NCBI GenBank assembly: GCA_905372155.1
Contig: CAJPNZ010000003.1
Span: 1-64,000 of the forward strand
DNA: 64,000 nt
Direction of reading: 5' to 3'
DNA from: Propionibacteriaceae bacterium
GTDB lineage: Bacteria > Actinomycetota > Actinomycetes > Propionibacteriales > Propionibacteriaceae
A program made the translations under genes and the position numbers. The notes beneath the pieces were generated by a model. The model saw nothing but the letters and a program-made list of their open reading frames with translations. It made no database searches and was not told the DNA's origin. The first letter of the stretch is position 1; every line of letters begins with the position of its first letter. Below are positions 54,770 to 62,531 of this stretch, piece after piece.

Positions 54770-55798
54770 TCAGTCCATCTGCTGCCGCGGGTCGAAGGCG
54801 TCGCGCAGGCCGTCGCCGATGAAGTTGACGCACAGGGCGATGGTCAGGATGAACAGGCCCGGCCACCAGAACAGCCAGGGCCGGGTGTCCATGGCCTCCT
54901 GGTTCTGGGAGATCAGCAGACCCAGCGACGATTCCGGGGCACGCACACCGAACCCCAGGTAGGACAGCGCCGTCTCCAACAGGATGGCCGAGGCGATCAG
55001 CAGCGTCGAGTTCACAACAATGGTGCCGATGCAGTTCGGCAGGATGTGCCGGAAGATGATGCGCCAGTCAGATGTGCCGATGGCCTTGGCGGCGTGCACG
55101 AACTCGCGTTCCCGCAACGAGAGCACCTCGCCGCGCACCAGGCGTGCCATCCCGGTCCACACCACGAGACCCAGGACGCAGGCCAGGACGTAGATGTTCG
55201 CACCGTCGACCATGCGCCCCAGCACAGCGGCCAGCACCAGCAGCGGAACGATGATCACCAAGTCCGTGGCACGCATCAGGATGGATTCGATGCGGCCCCG
55301 GAAATAACCAGCCGCGCCGCCGATGAGGGTTCCGATCACGGTGGCGATCAGGCCCACCATGAAGGCGATGATCACGGATTTCTGGGTGCCCTGCATCACC
55401 AGGGCGAAGTAGTCCTTGCCGATGGTGTCCTGCCCGAAGGGATGCTCACCCAGGGTGAACGGCCACAACCGCAGGGTGGGTTCTCCGTTGGGGCTTCCCG
55501 GGGGAAAGGAGTAGAGGTCGACGTGGTTCTTCGGCCACCACCCCGGCAGAAAACCCACCCCCGTGGAGGAGAAGGCCAGCAGGATCACCAGGATCAGGAT
55601 GGCGCTGGCGACCATCGCTCCCTTGTGGTGCAGGAAGCGGCGCCACACCAGCGAGCCCTGCGAATAGGACTTGTCGCCCGCCTTGTCGAGGTCCTCGTCG
55701 AGGTCGTAGTCGGCCGGCTCCGGGGCGTTCTGCTCCGGATCGGTCTGCTCGGAAATGGTCTGATCGGACATTTTCTCCTCGGATTCTTTGGCGCTCAT
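54770..55798 (-). CDS. Oligopeptide ABC transporter permease (OppC/DppC)
   Basis: A 342-residue permease with an acidic Gln/Glu-rich cytoplasmic N-terminus (about 50 residues), a first helix, and a BPD_transp_1 domain with the ATPase-coupling EFVHAAKAIGTSDWRIIFRHILPN motif, ending SYLGFGVRAPESSLG and FIGDGLRDAFDP. The frame stays open further upstream, but the ATG at 55798 overlaps the OppB stop (ATGA) and gives the expected length. Confidence 0.92.
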   Translation of the reverse strand: MSAKESEEKMSDQTISEQTDPEQNAPEPADYDLDEDLDKAGDKSYSQGSLVWRRFLHHKGAMVASAILILVILLAFSSTGVGFLPGWWPKNHVDLYSFPPGSPNGEPTLRLWPFTLGEHPFGQDTIGKDYFALVMQGTQKSVIIAFMVGLIATVIGTLIGGAAGYFRGRIESILMRATDLVIIVPLLVLAAVLGRMVDGANIYVLACVLGLVVWTGMARLVRGEVLSLREREFVHAAKAIGTSDWRIIFRHILPNCIGTIVVNSTLLIASAILLETALSYLGFGVRAPESSLGLLISQNQEAMDTRPWLFWWPGLFILTIALCVNFIGDGLRDAFDPRQQMD

Positions 55799-57315
55799 CG
55801 GGAGATCCTCGGGTCGAGGAAGGCATAGGCGAGGTCCGCCAGCATGTTCATCACCACGGCAGCCGTTCCGGTGACCAGGAAGAAGCCCATCACCCGCATT
55901 GGGTCGGCTGCCTGCAGACCCTCCTTGAACAAGGTGCCCATGCCCTGCCATGCGAAGACCGTCTCCGTGATGACGGCACCGCCGATGAGGTTGGCGAAGT
56001 CGAAGGCCACGATGGTGGCGAGTGGGATCAGGGCGTTGCGCAGCGCGTGGCGGGTAATGACCTTGCGCTCGGAGACGCCTTTGGAACGGGCGGTGCGGAT
56101 GTAGTCCTGGTTCAGGACCTCCAGCATCGAGGCCCGCGTGTAGCGGGTGTAGGAGGCGATCGAGATCAGGGTCAGGGCGATGGTGGGCAGCAGCAGGTGG
56201 GTGAGGCCGTCGATCGTCTCGCCCCACCACGTGGTGTCCAGGTTCGGTGTGGACGCCCCGATGGTTGAGATCGGGCGGCTCACCTTGGCCAGGTAGGCCG
56301 CCCAGTTGCTGAGCAGGAGATCGATCAACGCCGCCAAGGAGGCGAGCAGACCTGTGATCGCCGAGGCGAAACTGGCCTGGCGCCTGGAGAAACCTCCCAG
56401 CAGCTGACCTGCCGCGATGCCGACCCCGATGGCGACGACCAACAGGCCGAGCAGCAGCGGAATGGAGGGGCTTTTCAGGAGAACTCCGCGCAGCACGGAA
56501 TAGCCGACGATGCTCACCAGAGCGGTGGCTCCCACCGCGTTGCGCACCTTCTTGTTCTCGAAACCGCTGGTGAGCACGATCATCAGGGCACCGATGCCAA
56601 TCACCAACAGGATGTAGACCGGGATGCCGACCGCGGGGCGGCGGAACCAGCGTACGGCATCGAAGTAGATCATGATCCCGGCGAAGCTCACCGCCAGCGC
56701 ACCGAATGTGATCAGGCGCCGCTTCCACGGGCCGCCGACGATCGCCGCGACTATGAAGGCGAGTACCAAGGCTGTCACCACTATCGTCAACGGCGTGAAG
56801 CGGGCCTTCTCTATCCAGTTGTTGAACTCGATGGCGGCGTACTGCTTCAGCAGCACCGCGAACCAGAACACCGGGAGGGAGAAGAACACGAAGGCCATCA
56901 TCGTGATGGCGTAGTCGAATCCGCTGTACTGCCGGATCGCGGTCAGGATACCCAGGATGACACCGGTGATGATGGCCAGGCAGGTGGCCAGGATCACCAA
57001 CCGGATCGAGACCCCGGCCGCCGAGGCGATCAGGGCGTTGACGGATTGACCGTTCGACGCGGTGCCCAGGTCACACTGCCCGTACAGGCACTTGGCTGCT
57101 CCTCCGATCCAGTTCAGGTAACGCTCGTACCAAGGCTTGTCGAGCCCCAGGAGGAGGGTGCGCTGACGAATCAGGTTGTCCCTGTTGGGCGAGTTCGATT
57201 CACGCAGATCCGCCAGTGGGTCGCCGGCGTTGATCACCAGGATGAACATCAGCAAGGAGCCCAGCAGGAGAACCAACAACGAGATTCCCAAGCGTTTGGC
57301 AATGTACTTGATCAC
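55795..57315 (-). CDS. Oligopeptide ABC transporter permease (OppB/DppB), enlarged
   Basis: A 506-residue permease, about 170 longer than usual OppB. The N-terminus (YIAKRLGISLLVLLLGSLLMFIL) and the C-terminal coupling region (DYIRTARSKGVSERKVITRHALRNALIPLAT) are canonical. Between them, at about 170-345, is a block of extra hydrophobic helices (for example VGIPVYILLVIGIGALMIVL and IPLLLGLLVVAIGVGIAAG) that typical OppB lacks. It is the first permease gene after oppA in the operon. Confidence 0.9.
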   Translation of the reverse strand: MIKYIAKRLGISLLVLLLGSLLMFILVINAGDPLADLRESNSPNRDNLIRQRTLLLGLDKPWYERYLNWIGGAAKCLYGQCDLGTASNGQSVNALIASAAGVSIRLVILATCLAIITGVILGILTAIRQYSGFDYAITMMAFVFFSLPVFWFAVLLKQYAAIEFNNWIEKARFTPLTIVVTALVLAFIVAAIVGGPWKRRLITFGALAVSFAGIMIYFDAVRWFRRPAVGIPVYILLVIGIGALMIVLTSGFENKKVRNAVGATALVSIVGYSVLRGVLLKSPSIPLLLGLLVVAIGVGIAAGQLLGGFSRRQASFASAITGLLASLAALIDLLLSNWAAYLAKVSRPISTIGASTPNLDTTWWGETIDGLTHLLLPTIALTLISIASYTRYTRASMLEVLNQDYIRTARSKGVSERKVITRHALRNALIPLATIVAFDFANLIGGAVITETVFAWQGMGTLFKEGLQAADPMRVMGFFLVTGTAAVVMNMLADLAYAFLDPRISR

Positions 57316-57447
57316 GAAAGTTCCTTTTCAGGAGGCTGCCGGGCCAACGCCCGGCTGACCCATAGCGCCAGATAATAGAGCACTTGAAGGCAACCCCGCG
57401 CCAGTCCTGGTCCAGGCTTTGGGACGCTCAGTCTCCCTCTCCAACGG

Positions 57448-57485
57448 CCGAGGGGGTGGATGGCCGCGGCCATCCACCCCCTCGG
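57448..57485. terminator. 38-bp perfect palindrome between oppA and oppB
   Basis: From CCGAGGGGG to its exact complement CCCCCTCGG, centred on GGCCGCGGCC, this sequence can form a very stable hairpin beginning 24 bases after the oppA stop. It is the usual place for partial termination that keeps binding-protein mRNA above permease mRNA. The rest of 57316-57509 holds no gene. Confidence 0.8.
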
Positions 57486-57509
57486 TCGTCTCGGCAGATC
57501 AGTTCTGCA

Positions 57510-59339
57510 TCAACGCATCTGCCACTGGAAGGCGTTCCAGGAAACCGTGGACTGGGCCGCGGTGACCCTCACGTTGCGCACCTTGGAACTCCACGCCACC
57601 ACCCCGGGATGGGAGTAGAGCGGGATGTTGAACAGCGTGTCCCACAGCTCTTTCTCGATGACCGTGGTCTGCTCCACCTGCTCCTTGGAATCGAGGGTGT
57701 TGGTCAGCTTGTCCCAGGCCTGATCGACCTTGGTGTTGGAGTACTGGCCGTAGTTCTGAGGCCTGCCGGTCGCCTGGATGTTCTGACCGGTGGTGATGAG
57801 CCCGGACCCGGCCCAGGCGTACAGCGCCACCTCGTAGTCGCCCTTCACGATCGCGTTCTCGAAGAAGTCCTGGGCGGCTGCGTCCACCACATCGAAACCG
57901 GCGTCCTTGCAGGAAGATTGGATGGCCGCGACGGTCTCCGTACGCCGCTGGTTGCCCGCCTTGTAGCCGATTCGAACCTTGACCGGGGTCTGGACACCGC
58001 TCTCCGCCACCAGCTGCTTGGACTTCTCGATGTCGACCTGGTCGTAGCGACCGTCGTAGGACTTGGAGGTGACTTCCTTGTAGTTCGGCTGGAAGGGCAG
58101 GACCTCGCGGGCGTTCAGCAGCTGCGCGTCGTCCTTGATCGGCTTGATGAGTCGATCAAGGATGGTCTGGCGCGGCACGCAGTACGCGAAGGCCTCACGC
58201 AGCTTCTTGCCGCCCTGGGAGTCGGAGAAGACGTTGCTGTCACGGAAGTTGAAATCCAGGTGCTCCCATGTCATCTCCGAGGTGGTGGCCATCTGGACGG
58301 AGGAACCGATGCCCTGCAACCGCTTGACGGTGTCGGTTGTGGCCTGCGGGCGGATCACGTCCAGGTCGCCGTTCTGCAGCGACTGCGACATCTGGTTGTC
58401 AGCCACGTAGGAGAACACCAGGTTTTTCGTTCCGGCCGGAGTGCCCCAGTAGTTCGGGTTCGCCTCGAGGGTGAGTGTGGTGTCCTTCCAGCCACCCTGC
58501 TTCAGCTGGTAGCGGTTCGAGGACGGGATGAGGGACGCGTCGGGAAGCTCGCCCGGCTGGAAGATCCATCCTTCGTTCCAGAACTTGGCCGCCGACTTCA
58601 CGGTTTCCACGTCACGGTTCAGGATGGCCGTTGCCAGGGCATCCGGCTCCAGACCGGACTGCTTGGCCACGACGTGCGCCGGAAGGGGGCCGTTCAGAAC
58701 TGCCTTGTAGTCCGGGTACTGCCCCTTGAACTTGATGGTGAACGTCTTGGAGCCCGCCTCGCCCTGCGGCCCCTCGGGGACATGCTCGGAGAAGGTCGTG
58801 GAGACGTGGTTGAACACTGCTTCCGCGTCCTTGTTCTGGCCGCTCGCCAGGCCAGGGACCAGGAACTCGGGGTTCTGGGCCGCCCAGTCCAGCAGGTAGT
58901 CGTTGATGGTGATCGGGGTGCCGTCAGACCATTTCGCGTTGTCGGCGATGGTGTACTTCACCTCGAGCGGTTCCTTGTTCACCACCTCGGAGGTTCCGAA
59001 CTCCTTGTCCTCGCAGACGGTGCCGTCGGTACCGAAGTACCAAAAATTGCCGAACATCTGCTCGGCGACCACCGAATTGTAGGTGGAGTAGGTGGCGTTG
59101 GTGACGTTGTTGTACCCACTCCAGTTGCCGGGACCGGGGCTGTAGACCACCTGGCCGTCGGCAGTTTCCTTGATGCCTGCGTCGCGAACGCAGGGATCGC
59201 CGCCTCCGACGACGGTATCCGCTGCTCCGGGACTGCTGTTCTCTGCGTCGGGCCCCTCTTCTCCACTGGTGCAGGCGCCGAGCATCAGTGCTCCACTCAC
59301 CAGCACAGCCAGGGCCACCTTGGCTCCCCTGAACTTCAT
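57510..59339 (-). CDS. Oligopeptide-binding lipoprotein (SBP family 5)
   Basis: A 609-residue class C binding protein. The signal peptide ends in the lipobox LMLGAC with lipidated Cys23 (start at the ATG at 59339, after an AAGGAGAAA ribosome site). The body has SBP_bac_5 features (YTIADNAKWSDGTPITINDYL, LREAFAYCVPRQTILDRLI). It delivers peptides to the enlarged OppB and OppC permeases downstream. It is the first gene of the operon; the 153 bp upstream hold its promoter. Confidence 0.93.
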   Translation of the reverse strand: MKFRGAKVALAVLVSGALMLGACTSGEEGPDAENSSPGAADTVVGGGDPCVRDAGIKETADGQVVYSPGPGNWSGYNNVTNATYSTYNSVVAEQMFGNFWYFGTDGTVCEDKEFGTSEVVNKEPLEVKYTIADNAKWSDGTPITINDYLLDWAAQNPEFLVPGLASGQNKDAEAVFNHVSTTFSEHVPEGPQGEAGSKTFTIKFKGQYPDYKAVLNGPLPAHVVAKQSGLEPDALATAILNRDVETVKSAAKFWNEGWIFQPGELPDASLIPSSNRYQLKQGGWKDTTLTLEANPNYWGTPAGTKNLVFSYVADNQMSQSLQNGDLDVIRPQATTDTVKRLQGIGSSVQMATTSEMTWEHLDFNFRDSNVFSDSQGGKKLREAFAYCVPRQTILDRLIKPIKDDAQLLNAREVLPFQPNYKEVTSKSYDGRYDQVDIEKSKQLVAESGVQTPVKVRIGYKAGNQRRTETVAAIQSSCKDAGFDVVDAAAQDFFENAIVKGDYEVALYAWAGSGLITTGQNIQATGRPQNYGQYSNTKVDQAWDKLTNTLDSKEQVEQTTVIEKELWDTLFNIPLYSHPGVVAWSSKVRNVRVTAAQSTVSWNAFQWQMR

Positions 59340-59492
59340 GTTTTCTCCTTGTCGTGAGCCGACATGCGGTCCCACCACAGGACCGGTTGGCATCGGACCC
59401 TAGTGGTAGCCGAAGTCATCGCATACCCCGGGGGTCGGTTGTGAGACGGATTGTTACGTATCTGATACGTGGGAGCCTTCATCACACCACGG

Positions 59493-60536
59493 TCAGACCA
59501 CGATCCGATTGACGGGCAGCCCGGTCTGGGCGGAGAGGTCCAGCGACGACGGGGGCAGTTCCGCGCGCACGGCCGTCAGGCCGACGGCGGCGATCATGGC
59601 CCCGTTGTCGGTGCACAACCCCGGTCTCGGGCGCCGCACCGCGAGCCCCTCTCCGGCGGCCCGTTCCTCGAGCAGCCCGCGCAGCCGCGAGTTGGCGGCC
59701 ACTCCCCCGCCGAGCAGGATCGTCCCCACACCGATCTCCCGGGCGGCGTCGAGGGTCTTGGCCACCAGCACGTCGGCGACGGCCTCCTGGAAGCTGGCGC
59801 ACACGTCGCTCACGGGAACCTCTCGGCCCTCCAACCGGGCGGTCTCCACCCAGCGCGCCACCGCCGTCTTCAAACCGGAGAAGGAGAAGTCGAAGCGGTG
59901 TTTCTCGAGGTCGTGGCGCGCCGTGAGGCCACGCGGGAAACGGATGGCCGCGGGATCGCCGTCGGCCGCGGCGCGGTCGATGACGGGACCGCCCGGGTAG
60001 GGCAGGCCGAGCAGTCGCGCCACCTTGTCGTAGGCCTCACCCGCGGCGTCGTCGATGGTGGAGCCCAGTTCCTCGACGTCGCGGGCCAGGTCGCGGACGT
60101 GCAGCAGGGAGGTGTGGCCGCCGGAGACCAGCAACGCCAGGGCGGGCATCGGGAGGGGACCGTGGTCGAGGAGGTCGACGGCGATGTGCCCGACGAGGTG
60201 GTTCACCCCGTACAGGGGTTTGCCGAGGTGTGCGGCGAGGGCCTTGGCGGCCGAGATCCCCACCAGCAGGGCCCCCATCAGACCGGGCCCCGCGGTGACG
60301 GCGATGGCGTCGATCTCGGTCAGGTCCACGTCGGCCGCGGCGACGGCGCGTTGCAGGGTGGGCACGAAGGCCGACAGGTGCGCCCGGGAGGCGATCTCCG
60401 GCACCACTCCCCCGAAACGCACGTGGAGATCGACGGAGCTTGCGACCTCGTTGGCCAGCAGCTGGTCGCCGCGGACGATGCCGACGCCCGTCTCGTCGCA
60501 GGAGGACTCGATTCCCAGGATCAGCGGTTCGCTCAT
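59493..60536 (-). CDS. tsaD: tRNA t6A threonylcarbamoyltransferase TsaD
   Basis: A 347-residue ASKHA-fold enzyme that transfers threonylcarbamoyl to A37 of ANN-decoding tRNAs. It has the N-terminal [16 protein letters not shown], the metal-binding H-x-x-x-H of [10 protein letters not shown] and [10 protein letters not shown], and the C-terminal [12 protein letters not shown] and [10 protein letters not shown] motifs. The ATG at 60536 overlaps the rimI stop. It is the last gene of a tightly coupled tsa operon. Confidence 0.96.
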   Translation of the reverse strand: MSEPLILGIESSCDETGVGIVRGDQLLANEVASSVDLHVRFGGVVPEIASRAHLSAFVPTLQRAVAAADVDLTEIDAIAVTAGPGLMGALLVGISAAKALAAHLGKPLYGVNHLVGHIAVDLLDHGPLPMPALALLVSGGHTSLLHVRDLARDVEELGSTIDDAAGEAYDKVARLLGLPYPGGPVIDRAAADGDPAAIRFPRGLTARHDLEKHRFDFSFSGLKTAVARWVETARLEGREVPVSDVCASFQEAVADVLVAKTLDAAREIGVGTILLGGGVAANSRLRGLLEERAAGEGLAVRRPRPGLCTDNGAMIAAVGLTAVRAELPPSSLDLSAQTGLPVNRIVV

Positions 60537-60988
60537 TGACTCTCCTCCGTCTTCATCCTCTTCCCCATGACCACGGCGTCGACGCCCCACCCGTAGTAGT
60601 TTCCGCGCCGGTTCACCGGGACAAACCCGTTCGCGGCGTAGAACCCGATGGCCGCGGTGTTGTCGGAGGCCACTTCCAGCAGCACGTTCCCGGCCCGCTG
60701 CTCCGCGGCCCAGGCGATCCCGCGCCCCAGCAGCCTTCCCGCGATGCCCCGGCGGCGGTGCTCCCCCGCGACGACGATCCGGTCCAGGTCGGCGGTGTTC
60801 CCCGCGTGACGCCAGGACGCGCAGGCGATCACGCCATCGGTCGCGGTCTCGGCCACCTCCACGAGGCGGCCGTCAGCGCCGATCTCCTCCAGCCACGACG
60901 TCTCCGACCAGCGTTGCCGCGCCGGGAAGACCAGCTCCAGCCGGGCCAGCGCGGGGGCGTCGGCGGGCACGGCGGTGCGGATGATCAT
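60533..60988 (-). CDS. rimI: RimI-type GNAT N-acetyltransferase
   Basis: A 151-residue GNAT protein with the acetyl-CoA loop [20 protein letters not shown] and the C-terminal [32 protein letters not shown], matching RimI, the acetyltransferase of ribosomal protein S18. It sits between tsaB and tsaD with four-base overlaps on both sides, the usual arrangement in actinobacteria. Confidence 0.92.
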   Translation of the reverse strand: MIIRTAVPADAPALARLELVFPARQRWSETSWLEEIGADGRLVEVAETATDGVIACASWRHAGNTADLDRIVVAGEHRRRGIAGRLLGRGIAWAAEQRAGNVLLEVASDNTAAIGFYAANGFVPVNRRGNYYGWGVDAVVMGKRMKTEESQ

Positions 60989-61605
60989 CGGGGCGCCCTG
61001 AGGCGGGGCAGCGCCGACTTGCGGGTCCTCGGCACCGCGGCATCCGCCGCCCGCAGGTAGAAGGGTTCCCCGTCGACGACCGGCAGATCGGCCCATCGCG
61101 CCGCCAGCACCGCCGCGTCCAGGTGGCGCGGCCCGGCCGGGTCGTCGAGGACCGGGCCGGCCGCGGGCAGGTCCGGGATGGCCCCGGGCGCGCTCACCCG
61201 GGGTTCGCCGACGCGGATCCCGTCGCGGTAGAGCGCCCAGTAGAACTCCTTGCGGCGGGCATCGGAGGCCACCACGAACTCGTCCGGCGCGTCCCGCCAC
61301 TGGGCGGCGATCGCGTCGAGGGAGCACACCCCGTGCAGGGGCCTGCCCGCCACCGCGGCCAGGGTGCGGGCGGTCACGATCCCGACGCGCAGCCCCGTGA
61401 ACGGCCCCGGCCCCATGCCGACGGCGTAGGCGTCGATCCCGGTCATGGCGATCCCGACCGAGGAGCACACGCGCTGGATCAGCGGGATCAGGGCCTCGCC
61501 GTGAGCGCGGGTGTCGGCCACCACCTCGGATGCGACGGGTTCCCCGTCGCGGGCCAGGCCGACGGCCACGTGGTGGGAGGTGTCGATTCCCAAGGTCCAG
61601 GTCAT
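60985..61605 (-). CDS. tsaB: TsaB, t6A complex scaffold subunit
   Basis: A 206-residue ASKHA-fold paralogue of TsaD with LGIDTSHHVAVGLARDG at the N-terminus and GMGPGPFTGLRVGIVTARTLA, the family hallmark. It binds TsaD and is needed for t6A synthesis. It lies between the TsaE fusion and rimI genes, with overlaps on both sides. Confidence 0.94.
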   Translation of the reverse strand: MTWTLGIDTSHHVAVGLARDGEPVASEVVADTRAHGEALIPLIQRVCSSVGIAMTGIDAYAVGMGPGPFTGLRVGIVTARTLAAVAGRPLHGVCSLDAIAAQWRDAPDEFVVASDARRKEFYWALYRDGIRVGEPRVSAPGAIPDLPAAGPVLDDPAGPRHLDAAVLAARWADLPVVDGEPFYLRAADAAVPRTRKSALPRLRAPR

Positions 61606-62519
61606 GGGTTCCTCCTGAGGGCTTCCAGGGCGCCGTCCCAGCGGGGACCGGTGCCGGTCAGGGTCACGCGCCGGGCCTCGTCACCGACCTCGCGGTCGAT
61701 GTCGATCTCCAACCGCTCGTCGGAGAGCCATTCGGCGATTCCCTCACCCCATTCGACGAGGGTCACCGACCGGGACAGCGTGGCGTCGAGATCGATGTCG
61801 GCCAATTCGTCGGCACCGGCCATGCGGTAGGCGTCCACGTGCACCAGGTCCGGCCCGTCACCGCGAGCGGAATGGATGCGCGAGAGCACGAAGGTGGGTG
61901 AGATCACAGGGCCCTCGACGTCGAGTCCCTCCCCGATGCCCCGGGCCAGGGTGGTCTTGCCGGCGCCGAGTTCTCCGGTGGCGATGATCACATCGCCCGC
62001 GCGGAGCAGGCCCGCCAGCTCCACGCCCAGGGCGTGCATCGCGTCTGGGGTGGGGACGGTGACGGCCACGGGCAGGTCGCGGCCGAGCACGATCCCGGAG
62101 GCGTTCTCCCGGAGCAGGCCGAAACCGTGCTTCCCCCACCAGTCCGCGAGCTCGGGGAACTCGCGGCGGCACAGCACCTCGACCCGCTTCAGACCCGCGT
62201 CCACCGCGAGCGGTACGGCCCCACCGATCATGGCCTTCGCGATCCCCCGTCGGGTCTCGCTGGGCAGCACGGAAACCCGGCGCAGCGTGGCGGCCTCCCC
62301 GTCGTGGGCGACCAGCAGGCAGCCGACCATGCGGTCGCCGTCGAGGGCGCACACCCCCCAGCCCTCGGCCAGGGCCCGCTCCACGTCGGCGAGGGTGTCG
62401 GAGAGGGCGTCGGCGGGCGGGTCGACGGGGCGGCGGGCGGCGAAGGCGGTCCGGCTGACGCGCAGCATCCCGGGGACGTCTGCTGCGGTGGCCAGTCGCA
62501 CCTGGATGGTCTCGGTCAT
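61602..62519 (-). CDS. tsaE: GNAT-TsaE fusion protein
   Basis: A 305-residue protein with two domains. Residues 1-147 are a GNAT acetyltransferase (LRRVSVLPSETRRGIAKAMIGGAV, DWWGKHGFGLL). Residues 155-305 are TsaE, the ATPase of the t6A complex, with P-loop TGELGAGKTT (181-190), SPTFVLSRIH and the LVHVDAYRM and VEWGEGI motifs. TsaE stimulates the TsaB-TsaD complex. Fusion to a second GNAT beside the separate RimI two genes downstream is unusual; the acetyl target is unknown. Confidence 0.92.
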   Translation of the reverse strand: MTETIQVRLATAADVPGMLRVSRTAFAARRPVDPPADALSDTLADVERALAEGWGVCALDGDRMVGCLLVAHDGEAATLRRVSVLPSETRRGIAKAMIGGAVPLAVDAGLKRVEVLCRREFPELADWWGKHGFGLLRENASGIVLGRDLPVAVTVPTPDAMHALGVELAGLLRAGDVIIATGELGAGKTTLARGIGEGLDVEGPVISPTFVLSRIHSARGDGPDLVHVDAYRMAGADELADIDLDATLSRSVTLVEWGEGIAEWLSDERLEIDIDREVGDEARRVTLTGTGPRWDGALEALRRNP

Positions 62520-62531
62520 GGCGGGCAGATT

